NCBI GenBank assembly: GCA_013398955.1
Contig: VWPU01011653.1
Span: 1 to 64,000, forward strand
Source: Callaeas wilsoni
Lineage: Eukaryota; Chordata; Aves; Passeriformes; Callaeidae
Direction of reading: 5' to 3'
DNA length: 64,000 bases
Below the pieces are notes generated by a model. The model was not told the origin of the DNA. It saw only the letters and a program-made list of their open reading frames with translations, and did not search any database. Positions 1 to 12,600 of the stretch are shown here, one piece after another. The position numbers were made by a program, and so were the translations under genes. Positions within the stretch are counted from its first letter, which is position 1; each line of letters begins with the position of its first letter.

Positions 1-336
1 ACTGATTCATGGATGGTAGCCAAAGCTCTATGGGGATGTCTGGAAAAGTGGAAAAAAGCAAATTGGCAACATAGGGGAAAACCAGTTTGGGCTGCTGATG
101 AGTGGAAAGACATCGCCACTCGGGTAGAGAAGCTACCTGTGAAAGTTCGCCATGTAGATGCCCGTATCTCCAAGAGTCGAGCTAATGAGGAACACCGAAA
201 CAAGGAGCAGGTAGATCAGGCTGCGAGGCACAGTGAAAATAGAGCCATGTTTGGGTTGCTAACAGCACCAAAGCTGAGCAGTCTTTCCAACCAGTGTCTT
301 CTTATGCTGATGTGGACTCTGACTTTACGGCACTGA
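1..336 (+). pseudogene. ERVL-like endogenous retrovirus, RNase H fragment of pol
   Basis: An open frame enters from the left edge of the window and runs to a stop at 336. The first 75 or so residues resemble the C-terminal part of a retroviral RNase H of the ERVL type: a DSW motif at the start, a tryptophan-rich middle, a HVDA motif where RNase H carries its late catalytic-region histidine, and a NKEQVDQAAR stretch typical of the last helix. The resemblance fades after about position 240, and no integrase, LTR or other retroviral gene is seen to the right, so this is a truncated relic. The rest of the element may lie outside the window. The family (ERVL rather than another spumavirus-like class) is an inference from pattern memory. 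Confidence 0.6.
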
Positions 337-3300
337 GTGGGAGCTTTGCCACCCAACAGAGCAATTTATGGCAAATAGGTGAAGATCAGGACCTGGAGTT
401 TAAGAACTGGGTCACAACAACTGGATGATAACTTAGCACCCTGTCAGTGCACGTTGTGAAACTCAGTGTCTAAGAGGAAGTGATCTACAGCAGGAGGGGA
501 AAAAAAACCAGAAGAACCCTAAACAAATGTGCTGACAAAGAGCATGAGCACTGCCTCTCGTACATAAAGCTGGGAGTAACATCAGAGTACAGTGGAACAA
601 CCACACAGGAGGAGACCTTCCAGGATGGTAAGTACCTTTGTCATCATCTTGAGAGACCTGGGGGGTGGCCATGGAGAGATGAATGCACCTTGTTCATCTG
701 AGGAACTTTTAACAGCTTCTGGGGAGGATTTTGTACAGTGAAAAATCACATTCTTGTGTTTGAAATTCAAAGTCTGACACAATTTGTTGCTGGTGGAGAA
801 AAGAAGTACCAAGAGGTATTTCGGAGGCAAGGAGAAAGCAACCTTAATGTTATGAACAGCGGTGTCCTGTGGGTACTCACCAGACTGGCATTCGCTGGTG
901 TGCCAGCCCGTGAAGCAATGCTAAGTAGTGCTTGTATTTATTGCTCTTAGATGAACTTCAGTCATTGAAACTGCCAGCTGGTAGAGCCCTGAAAGCTTCG
1001 AGGGAGCCACAGTTAATTGCTTACTAGCTACAATATTATTCTTAGGAATTCTGGTTGCATCTGTGATATTTCCCTTCTTGAAAATGAAACTACCTGTTTT
1101 ACAACAGTTCTCATGACTCCTGTACAGCAGGTGGGACTCGAACTCATCACCAGTCAAAGTCATCAAGAAGGGCTTTGCTTGAACAGAATTGTAGATCATT
1201 CTATCACAGCACATACGAGATCTGTTCACCTTTATATTTTAAGGAAAATGCTGCTTTTTGAAGACATTTTGTAACTTTTGCTGAAAAAGAGAAGTGAAAC
1301 AAGTTGTTTCTGGTAAGCTCCATCCATCTGAGGCCATCACGTGGCTCTAAAAGAACTGACACCTGCAGTTTCTTGCCAGGACACTTCCTGGGTCACCAGA
1401 TATGACTTCAGGAGCCAGAGGGACAAGGCAACACCTCTCAGCTCCAGTTCTGTGATGAGAAGCACCTTTGGTGGCTGTTTGTTCCTGGCCAGCCCAGCTG
1501 ACTGGGACAGCCATGCCAAAGCCACAAGCTGTGGAGTCTGACCTGCAGCCTCAGTGGGCTCTCCTGGCCCAGCCTGAAGGGCTGCTGCTGTTTGTCAGCT
1601 GCCTTTCTCCTCCTCCTTTGAAATATGTTTGCCTCACTTTCCTACCCAACTCTTTCACATCTTCTCTCTTGTTCTCTCTTCCCTTTCTTCCCACTAAGTT
1701 TTCTGGGTTGGTATGTGACCACTTCCTCTCATGTGTGTTGCTGTCACACACCTTTCTCTGTGTGGTGGGTTATATCCCCCCATCTGCTTGGGCTGTCAGC
1801 TCTTTGGGGTAAGACAGTGGGTCTTTATTTGTGCTAAAAACATGAATGGGGATTTCAGAGGTATGGGAATAGCCAACTGTCCTTCACTGCTGGCAGCCAC
1901 TCCATTTCTCCAGGGCTGGGAGAATGGATGTTTACCTGCTGGCATTTGTAACTATTTCTAGTGTAAAAGCTTGCAGCTGAGCCTGGGGCAGCAAACGGAA
2001 GTGACAGTGAAAAGTATGAGTAAAACTGCTTTGGGAAGTGGGCCCTGCTATAGTGATTACAGCTGATAACAACAGCAGGTCCTGAAATGGAAATATGGCT
2101 TTCTTCTCTGCAGCCCTAGTATGCTTTTAAGCAGGAGTGTTTGGAGCTTTTCTTCTCTCTCCACCATTTCCACCTTTGTCATTCTCTCTTGTCTGCTCTT
2201 TTACCACAGGCCCTCCCTTTTCACATCCCTCTCTGCATTCCCCAAGTCACTGTTTCAGACCCACCTCCCTTGTCTTCCAAGACATCCTCCACCTCTTTGG
2301 TTCAGCCCCACCAGTACCTGTGAGTGGGGTCCCTCAGGAAGCCTTTGGGGCTGTGTCTGGGTAGTGTCCCGCCCCTGCCTGTTCCATGCAGCCACAGCAT
2401 CCATACAGAAAGGTGGAGTGGGCAGGAGCTGGAAGCAGCAGGGAATGTGTATGGCCATGCTGCTTTACTGCTGGGGCAGGGCAGACACCATAAGCCCACC
2501 CAGTTCAGGTGACAACAGCTGTGAACACATGGCAAGATGGATGGGACAAGTCTGGCAGGATCCTTCCTACCTAAAACTTGTTTGAGTGTGGCCACCCACA
2601 GAGCAACTCCAATCCAATACCACTGCAGCAGGTTTATCCTCGAAGCTACAAAAGCCCAGTGGCTCAGGGGTGAGAAGCACTCGTTCAGGGACTGGGCAGG
2701 TGGTGGTATCATCTGGTAGCACCTTCTGAGATCTGCTGTACCCCAGGATCTGCTTCTTGCTTCTGAGAATGAAAAGTGTCAGCTGGCTCCTGTGGGGTAA
2801 ATTCACCTCTGCCAATGCAGGGATGATTCATGACCTGCTGGGCATGTGTCAAATTTTTGAGAAGGCAAAATAGGCAAGTGCCAACTCCCCTTGCCTTACC
2901 ATCTGCTGTCATATTGGCATATTTTGGTATTTGCTCTTATGGTTGCCTCTGCTGCTGGTAACACAAGATTGGAGAAATACTGTCAGAGGAGGAAAAGAAG
3001 ATAACTTATTTTCTAGAGCCATGGCTGCAACAGGGGAGAAGGGCAGTTTGTATTCCAGCCTGGTCCCTGTCCCCCTAATAGAGTCACTTCTGGAAGAGGC
3101 ACTGGCATTGAAGACAACTCACAGGCACGGGAAGAGAGCAGAAGCCTGACAGAGTCACACGCAGGATGACACTGATGCTGCACACTATCACCCATAGCTT
3201 CTGCATTTAATTACTGCTTGTCGGCAAATACGTTCGCTTGCAACAGGACAAAAGTGGGTGTTGAAGGATGGCTGGAAGAGGCAACGATGCAGTTGTTTAC

Positions 3301-3549
3301 ACATTAATTGCTGCAGGGATTTTTGTGTGTAGACAGCACTGGGGAAAAACTGCAGGGAGCTGTCTCTCTGTCACTTTGGAATCTGCTAATGTCACTCAAG
3401 ACCCATAATACAGGGAGGATGTTGCACAGATGCATACTTAAATCTCAGAGCACTATGTAAAGCAGTGGCAGTAACCTGCACTTTTTGTCTGTACACAAAT
3501 GTTGTCATAAAGCTTTATTTTTCCCCTTGCATACATTTCTGTTTTTCAG
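337..3549. other. Upstream flank of PLD4, no gene recognised
   Basis: I recognise no exon, RNA gene or repeat family here. A pyrimidine-rich stretch lies at about 1605-1700. Several ORFs of 60-150 codons occur, the longest at 2121-2585 (+), but they have low-complexity composition and overlap in several frames, which is usual for non-coding vertebrate DNA. The PLD4 promoter and any 5' untranslated exon should lie here or to the left, but I cannot place them. Confidence 0.5.
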
Positions 3550-3639
3550 GTTGTGAAAAAAGCATTAAAAACATCCCTGATGTTTGATGAGTCCTCCAAC
3601 ATGAAATTAGGCGTGAACAATCAAAAAGACGTCAAAATG
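3550..3639 (+). CDS. PLD4: PLD4 coding exon 1 (start uncertain)
   Basis: The exon is bounded by TTTTTCAG before 3550 and GTAATT after 3639. Its phase-0 frame joins the next exon at the start of the membrane segment. The first in-frame ATG is at 3580 (MFDESSN...), giving a 20-residue cytosolic tail. The frame is also open back to 3550, so translation could start in an unseen upstream exon. A second in-frame ATG lies at 3601. Confidence 0.75.
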
Positions 3640-6600
3640 GTAATTATTGGGATACACCACATTTGCTTACACGAGCTGAGACTGTGCTGACATTTCTGAA
3701 AAGAAATAACCAGTTAAGAAGAATGATTTTATTGCCCATTTTAGAAATCTGTGTAGGTTTCAGTCCTATTTGTAAACAAGTGAGTGACAAAACGCTCATT
3801 GATTTATCTGATAGACTGATCAAACCTTGCCCAGAGGGAGTAATGTGGAGCTAAATCCTGCAGCTCTGTCTGGCTCGAGACAAGGAAACCATGCTTGTAC
3901 AAACGGCCTCACTTCCACCACTGGCACAGCATTTATTCATGTATTCATTTATTCAGATGCCCAGAGTACCTGTGCGTAGCATGGTGACAGCCAAGATGTG
4001 ACTTCAAAATAGATTTCTTACCTTAGAAATGTCTTCTAAAACCTATTTAAGTTTCGCTAATGTGTTCATGTGATGAAATGCAGAACTGTCAAAAATTGGT
4101 GAGATTTTTTTGCCCTTGATGAGGTGGAGAACAAGCCAGAGGGCAAAAATTTAAGTAGATAGTTTAAAAATGATTATTTAATTCAAATCACTGCCCAAAA
4201 TCTATGTCAGCACTGTAGATTTTGAGAAAAGCAGAGAAAAATTAAAAGCAAGAAGCTTTATCCGCATAGAAACTGAAATAGAAACTTCCCAGAGGCAAGT
4301 GATTTCTTGCAGTTTTCCTGTGTGCCCTTTTGGGAGCTCAGATTTATGGCTACAGCCTCACGACCACCTCCAGACTCGATTCTCCTGCCTACAAGTCCAG
4401 AAGCTCAGCTCTGAAGTGCATGTTGCCTGTCACAGCCTAGTGGATGGTTCCAGCTCCCAAGCATTGCCATGGGGAGCCAGACATGATAATTACTGGGGGG
4501 AAAGAGATCTGCATGTGTGGTTGGTTGTCTTTTCCTGCTCAGTACAGGGCAGCATTTAGAGCCTGGTGCTACATTTTTCAGCATGTGAATGGCTGGATTG
4601 CAGATCTGAAGTTACCAGGTAGCCAAGCTATTTTTTTTTTTCCATCTACATTCAGGAAAAAAAATGAAAGTGCAGCAAAAAGGAAATGAAACTAACTCAC
4701 CACACTAGAATGACATGGGAATATTGTTCACATGGATAAATGAGATTTGTGTAGTTTCAGTTAAGGGAGGTTTAAGACAAAACCAGAACATGTTCCGAAA
4801 GCACAAAATGTCCTTCTGCCTCTGACACTTTGTGAACTGTTTTTTCTCCCCGGCATCAAAAACTTCCTTTGTATGGTCAGGCTTGGCTTGATCCCACAGC
4901 TAATCCTGTGTTAGGAATTTCCTTATTTTGATTTTGGTAGAAATTTTGTTGAACATACATTGGTCTTGTGCTAAAACGAAGTTAATAAATGTCAAATTAA
5001 TCACAAAATTTGGGAAAAAACAAGGGATTGATATGTTGGCACAAAAAATTAAACCAAAAAAATGGAACTAAAATCACGGTCTTCACATAAACCAACATCA
5101 ATCCATTTCCAAATTTTCTTTTTTTTTTTTCAATTGCATTTCATTTTATCATATCTCCTTTCCAGAGTGTTTGTTACACTTGGTTCTCTGATCCCAAGAT
5201 TTCATTCCCTTTCCTGAAAGGAACTTTTTCTTTTCAGGAAAGGGAATGAAATCTTGCCATTTCAATGAGGATCAATTGGGCAAGCTTTGGTCCATTTCAC
5301 TGTACTTTATGTCATCTCATTTGCTTTTATTGTTTTCACTTAGTTTCAGAATTTTCTCTTTTTTTTTTTTTAGCATTTAATTTCTTCAATTTCTTCTCCT
5401 GTCTCTTTGTTTACCTGTCTTCCCTGAGTTGAGGATGTCAATGTGAATAATTTTGGCAAGTTTCAGTCCTTTTCACTGCACCTCACTTGAGTTTAAAGGG
5501 ATCTTTTAAATGTCATCTAGTCCAACCCCTCCTGCAGAGAAAAGGGACATCTTCAACTAGATCAGGTTGCTCAGGGCCCTGTCCAAGCAGAACTTGAGCA
5601 GCTGTTCCTCACTTCCAGTGCTGCATCTAAGAACACCATCTGCCAGTAGCTGCAAGCAGATTTCCTATTCAAAGATTGTGATTTCTTCACCTGCACAGGT
5701 AGTCATCCATTAGCTGGTGCAGCAGTGTCTTGGTGATTGCTTAAATCTTCTCCTCTGTGGGTTCTGTTCTAGTTTCAAATCTTAGGGGCAATTTTGATGC
5801 TTGGTCTTGTCCTGATGGCTGTTTACTTCATGAGCGTGGACAGCACAGTTGATCCTAACGGAGAAGAAGCAGCAGTCGTCAGCATTTACAGAAAAGTGGG
5901 GGAGGAAAAAGGACTCCACAGAGATCTCCCAGAGGAAGGACTCTATGGAGATCTCCCAAGAACCATAATAACTGAGGAGGACATAATTAGATCCAATGAC
6001 TCCTGCAGGTGAGTCAGGTTAGATGGCACGTGGAGAAGTTATCACCAGATGGAGAAATAGTTACAGTACTGACAATATCAGCATGGGTTTTATTCTCTTC
6101 CCATTGTATCAGAAGTGATGAAGCCCCACTAATTTGAGAAGAGTGAGGGTGCTGTTTAGGCATTGGGTAATTGGTAGTTGCCTGCTGTGACGGGCAGTAG
6201 AGGCAGTGTCACAGCTCCTCTCCCAGTCCCGTGCTTGTATGTTCATCTCAGCTCGGTTGCTCCTCTGCCACCTCCAGCCACCCTCCTTTTGTGGCAGCAG
6301 TGGGAAGCAGCAGAGTGACCAGCTGGCAAAGCAGCCTTTCTCAGAGGCTGAGGGGCAGGGAATGTCTGTGCTGGGAGAGAGTGAAGAGGGTACCCAAGCA
6401 ATATCCAGCTATGGGGGTTCGTTTTTCTCCATATTTTAGGCATGGTAAAATAAAAAGCTCAGAATGGCTACTGAGAAACCATTCTGCTGAATTTGGGAAG
6501 GCACTGTATAATAATATAAGCCTGGCTATAAAAACTAGGGCTAGAGAGCACTCCCAGCCTGTTTGTCCAGCTCATCTTGTTTGCTGTGGAGGTTGACATC

Positions 6601-9600
6601 CAGCACGGCCAGCTGTACGGCCTGACATGTGCTTGGTGTCCTGTTGGGGTCACAGTCACTTGCTTCACAATATATAATTGCCATTGCAGCTTTGAATTTG
6701 TGGAAAATGTTCCTTATGACTTACCCTTCGAGATAAACAGCACTGCAGCCAAACCCTTGTACCAAGCCTGGATGAGACTGCTGGATCTAGCCCAGGAAAA
6801 AGTTCACGTGGCTTCTTACTATTGGTCTCTTACTGGGAAGGATATCAGTGTCAATGACTCCTCTTCCAAGCAGGTAAGGTAAAATCAACAACAAGCACGT
6901 CTGTGGTTGTTTTTCCTCATGTACATGTGGCAGAGGGCAGGCTGGCTGTGTGGTCTGTCTCCTGGAGACATTGCTTGACTCCTCCTGCAAACCCAGGAAG
7001 GTTTTCCATGCCGTTCTGAAGCAACACTCCAACCTTCCTCCTCCGGTCTAGACTCGATCTGGGCTCTGCCCATGGCTCTGAGTATTTCTATGCTGCGTTT
7101 TAAGAGGTCAGCCTCAAATGCACACTCACCCTGTGGATGGCTGACCTGTGCGAGGGGCAGCCAGGGCCTACAGGATCCCAGGTACACAAGAGAATGTGCA
7201 AGTGGTCACTGGTTAGTGGGAAGGGTCGGGGAAGCAAAGTCTGCTGGACTTCTGACAGCTGCAGAGGCTGCTTCTCCCCTGTGTGCAGACACAGCACCTG
7301 CATCCACCAGCTGGGCAGCTGTCCCTGACCCATGGCATTGGACAGCAGCTAAGGAGGTTCCCTCTCCTTTGCAGGGCTCTCCTCCTGGGCACTCTGAGTG
7401 ATCAGGCTTCCTGTAGGGCCTCTCTGGCTCTACCACCAAAAAAAAAATGTCAGAGGCCATAGCACAGGCTCAGCTTGCAACCACCCATCATGTTTAATTA
7501 TCCTTTTGGGACAATTTGGCTCCACTTTGTCCTGTGGCAACTAGCAAACTCCCAGGCAACCCTGAGCAGTGTCTGGGGGACTTTTCTGAAAAACGAATGG
7601 GACAAGGCCATGCTGTTTCAAGCAGGAATGGAGCTTAGTGGTGTTGGGAATTCTGCTGCTTGCTGAAGTACCACACACTGGCCTGGTTGTTACTGTGGGC
7701 TCAGTCTCTGCCTTCTTCCTGGCACACCTTCTTCACTGTCCTCACGGGCTCTGGGGCTGCTCTCCTTATCTTCCTCCGTAGGTGTTTCTGGTGGTATGAG
7801 TCATTAACTGCACATGAGAAGTAGTAAAAGTGACAGATGTAAGGCTGAGCCCTGCCTCTGCCAAGGCACAGCTCAGGGTTGGACAGTCTCTGTCACCTTT
7901 ATCCTCAGGGAGAAATGACCTGACATATCTGTTGGGATTCAGGGTCCAGCAGTTGATCTGCACTGGGATAGTCACGTTTGAAGTCTGGGATGTTTGTGGT
8001 CATTCTTTTAAACCTTACATCTAATAACATTAAATGATAGAAAATAAACTTTGATTCATACATTGGCTCAGAATCTTTATTCTCTCTTTTCTCTATTTCA
8101 AATGCTTCTGAAATAGGTGAAATTTCTGACCTTCCTTGTGCTGGAGTTCTTCAAAAGAAGCACCCATTAGTAACAATGCACTTGCATATATCTTACTACA
8201 CCTTCTGTAACAGAATATAAAAAATAACAATGTACTACACAGGGTGAAGATATTCTGCAGAGGTTTGAGAGGTTACTTGCAGAGAACGTCTCTTTGTATA
8301 TTGCAGCAAGTTCACCAACTCTGGCTACAAAATCAAGGGACCTTGAGCTTTTAGAGGAAAAAGGTAATTATTTCCCTTCAGTGATCCATTCAGAGCTTCT
8401 GTATTGCAAAAAGGCATCTGGGGAAAACTGGTCTCCCAGGCCTGTTCTGGTGTGGTGCTGACATGGGTTCACAGGACAAGCACCATCAGTTCACTAGTTC
8501 ATGGTTTCTGTCTGTGTTGCCACACTCTAGGATTTTTCTGAAAGTTCACATTTTGCATATTTTTTTTTCAAGTTACTGTGTTCCAGGAATGAGTGCTTGT
8601 GAATTTTGGTAGTTATTACTGCCTGCAAGAGTCAGACATGCAGATGTGTTCTGGCTGTTGAGGAACCATCTCCATGCTATATCTAAACTCTTTTTTCCCC
8701 CTCCCCATCTTTCTTCAGGGGCTCATGTGAAAAAGATTGATTTTGGACGTTTGACAGGAGGAGTATTGCACAGCAAATTCTGGATAGTAGACATGAAACA
8801 CATATATATTGGTAGTGCAAACATGGACTGGAGATCTTTATCTCAGGTAACCTCTGCCGCTGCGTATTCAAAAATCTGGGAGAAAATTCATGTCCTAGCA
8901 GGTAACAGAAAAATCATAATTATGTAAAATACTGTCAGAGCAGAAGAAACAGCAAAGGAACCCCTGGAGGTGGCTCCTTCTGGGGCTGTGACACAGCTTG
9001 CTCTCTTTGCAGGTGAAAGAGTTTGGTGCTGTGATGTATAACTGCAGCTGTTTGGCCAAAGACCTCTGGAAAACGTTTAGTACCTACTGGGATGTTGGAT
9101 ATCCTAACGCTACCATCCCATTCCCTTGGCCTCTTAATTATTCTACCCACATTAACAATCATCGGCCTCTGAAAGTAGACTTCAATGGAATCTTGACAGA
9201 AACCTATTTTTCTGTAAGTATGTTTGAAAATAACATGACAGACTGTAAACTGTGTTTAAGGATTGAGCAGAAAAGTTTCTTCAGCTGTCCTCCTCAGTTG
9301 CTTGTGTTCCAGGTGGATAATAATTTGTTCCTTAGGTTTCTCTGGAACTATTCAAAGAATAGGGATACACTCAGCATTAGCTGTCAAATTATATGGCAGG
9401 AACAATGTGCAGGTCTCTTTTAATCACCTGTAGGCTCAATATATCTATAAATATCTGACCCAGCAGGATAAGGAAGGCATGAGGAAAGACGGTAGTCCAT
9501 CTCAAGTGCTTTGTGATATTTTAATGAAAACTAGACTAGATGTAAACATAAATGAGCTACAGTCTGAGAGAAAAAAAGAATTAAATCACTGATACATGTT

Positions 9601-12600
9601 TTCATTTTTTTTACAGGCTTCCCCTCCAGCATTTTGTCCAGAAGGTCGCACCCATGACCTTTATGCTATACTCAGTATTATCAGTCAGGCACAGAAGTTT
9701 GTCTATGTTTCTGTTATGGAATATTTCCCTACCAGCCGTTTTGTTCATCCACAAAGGTACAATTTTAATCCCGAGCAAATCAGTTACTTGTACTATTTAG
9801 AGAAAAAATATATGATTCTCCTCCTTCTGCAATGAAAATATTTAGAGTAGAGAGAACTGAGGCTTTGCTCTGCATTCACAACCATCCTGTAGACTATGCC
9901 TCCCAGGTACCAAGGGACAGGATGAGAGGAAATGACCTCAAGTTGTGCCAGGGAAGGTTTAGATTGGATATTAGGAAACAGAAATTCATGGAAAGGATTG
10001 TCAAATATTGGAACAGACTTCCCAAGGAAGTGGTGCAGTCGCCATCCCTGGAAGTATTTAAAAAATCTATGGATATGGCACTTGAGTACATGGTTTAGTG
10101 GTGAACATGGTGCTGGTGCTGGGCTGAGAGTTGGACTTGATGATCTTAAAGGTCTTTTCCAGACTTAACAATTCTGGGATTCCAGTCCTGATGCTGCAGG
10201 AAGGGTGATATCCCATACCTGTGTGCTTTGCTGGTGTTTCAGAGCAGCCTCCTGTGCTCTACGCACAGCAGGAAAGTGGTGAAATGCCATGCCAGGGACA
10301 GTCAGGTACAGTGTCTTCCAAAATTCAACACAGCATCTTTATGAATAGAGAGAGGAAAGGGAACACCAGAAATATATCTGACATCAGATTTTTCAGAGAA
10401 AACATTGCTGTACTCTCCTTTCGTGCTCCTATTTTTCTTTCTTGCTGTCCTTTACTTCTGAAGAGTCTTGACTTCCTGCTTTATTTCCTGCTTGATGCAC
10501 TTGAGCCATAGTTTAGAGGTGGTTCTTGACTGTCCTGACCTTTGCAGTGAGAGCTGAAACAGCCTCTAAAATAAACTTCTGGGGTTTTTTGTTTGTTTGG
10601 AGGTTGGTGTTTTGTTGTTGTTGTTGGGAGTTTTTGTTGTTGTTGTTTTGTTTTTAATAATTTCATCTAAGTTCCAGCAGCAGATTCAGAGAGATGATGA
10701 TAGTGGTGATCTGGAGTAATCACAGAATCCTAGAATGGTTTGAGTTACAGACCATCTAGCTCCTCCACTCATGTACCATGGGCAGGGCCACCTTTCACTA
10801 GACCAGGTTGCCTGAAGCCCCATCCAGCCTGTCCTTGATCCTGCATGTGGTGAACCACTGCCATGGTCCCAGAGACTGCCCAAGGTCACAGCAGAACCAT
10901 GCTGACTCTGCACATGAACCCAAACCTGAGTAACACAGAAAGTTAGTCAGTCATGGGGCAGCACTAAGACTCCCAAATCCTCTTAGATACGCTTGAATTA
11001 GGACGTTTACATGCAACCAAGTGCTCTGAATTATCTCCTTATCACATTTCTGAGTTTTCTAACCATCTAAATAATCTGAGAAAGAAGTTCAAGTGAAAGA
11101 ATTACGTACAACATGGCTTGTTGAATAGGGTAAGCTCTAGGCTGCCATTTAGCCAGAACGATGCCCTGCATTATGTCCTCTGTCACAACTATGTAAAGCT
11201 TCTGTTGTTCAACTAGGACGTAGGTGTGTTATGGGGAAGATTATAGGATAATAGAGAGACACAGATAATTCTACTGTCCAAGAAACTAAATCTCAAGACT
11301 AGCTTTTACTTGGAGGATATATTTAATAAATCAAACAGCTCAGAGGATTTTCTGTTTCTATGTAGTACAGTCGAGTCTCTAGGTTTCTCATCTTCTGACT
11401 TTAGCCAAGAGTAAGTTCCCAGAAAGTCTCTTTTCCCCCTTAGGATTGAGTTCATTAATACTCCTTATTCTTCATCTGAAGGCTTAATCCACAGTTTGTG
11501 ACATCTAGGGCTGATCAGATGCAAACAAGAGTTTGAAAGGCCCAGGGAAAGCGGCACAAGGCCTCAGGCTATCTCCACAGCAACCAGCTGTAGTGCCATG
11601 AATTGAAGCTGATTAGTTGAGGTTAGGTTCCTCCAGCAGCTGAGGCAGAGGGAACAAAGCTGCTGTCTAATGCCTGAGTGTTAATCAACCAGAAACTGAT
11701 ATATTTAAAAAACTGAAACCATTCAAAAATTGCGTTTCAAATAGCATGATTTTCCAAGCTTTTCAGGATCTATAAGTCAAGCCTGAGCCTCAAAGCACGT
11801 GGCCAGGCGATTGATCACAGTAGGATGATGCACGGGGGAGGATTAGAGAATTCAGGCCTTTGTACATAAGACCAAAAGGATTAAGTTAGGCAAATTAATT
11901 CATCATTGCTCATGGGAGGTTGTGAGCAAATGCTGAACCTCTCTCTGTATCAGCCCTCCAATCTGTACTAAACCTGCTCGTCCCCCCTCCGTGCAGCATT
12001 TGTTAGGATCTACGGAATGAAAATGCTGTGTGGGTGTTTGGAGTTACTAGCCCTGGGATGCACATTGTCCAGCTCTTAGTGTTGTGTAGCTGGGTGAAGG
12101 ATGTTAAAAATGTTCCCCATAGCTACTGCCAACGCAAGTGTCAGGAAAACGGATTTTCCCGTGTTCAGGGAACATGGAGAACACAGCCATGTCCATTACC
12201 TTGGGCACACACAATGAGGACAGGGAGGGGTGGGGAGGGACCGAGCGTGTCCGTGATGGCTGATGGCACAGGACCACTGCAGACACTGGAAACAGTCTCC
12301 AGGGGCCTGAAAAGGTCATATTCTGCAAAATAGACTTTCCTCTGGGCTCTGCACTGCCCTTTTTACTCTATGCTCTACGAACTGGCTTTACCCTGGAGTT
12401 GCTATTGTTATCTTCACTTTCCTAAGGAAATGCGCATGGTGGCACCATGCTGTGTGTGTCTCTGTGTATGTGCACTTTACTAAGCTTTAAACTTTTGGAT
12501 GAATTTCACCCCAATTTGGCAGAGTCTGGAGCTCTCAAAACATGTTCTGTGAAAAGAATGGACTTGCTGAAGACAGAAATCTTGTTTGTACCTCCAGGGA

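Noticed and set aside
600..640. Possible 5' exon of PLD4 ending at GATG|GTAAGT
   Set aside because: Only a donor-like site supports it. There is no acceptor, frame or homology to link it to exon 1 at 3550.
2121..2585. 154-codon plus-strand ORF
   Set aside because: It is rich in Ser, Pro and Trp, overlaps other ORFs in both strands, and has no domain. It is likely chance.
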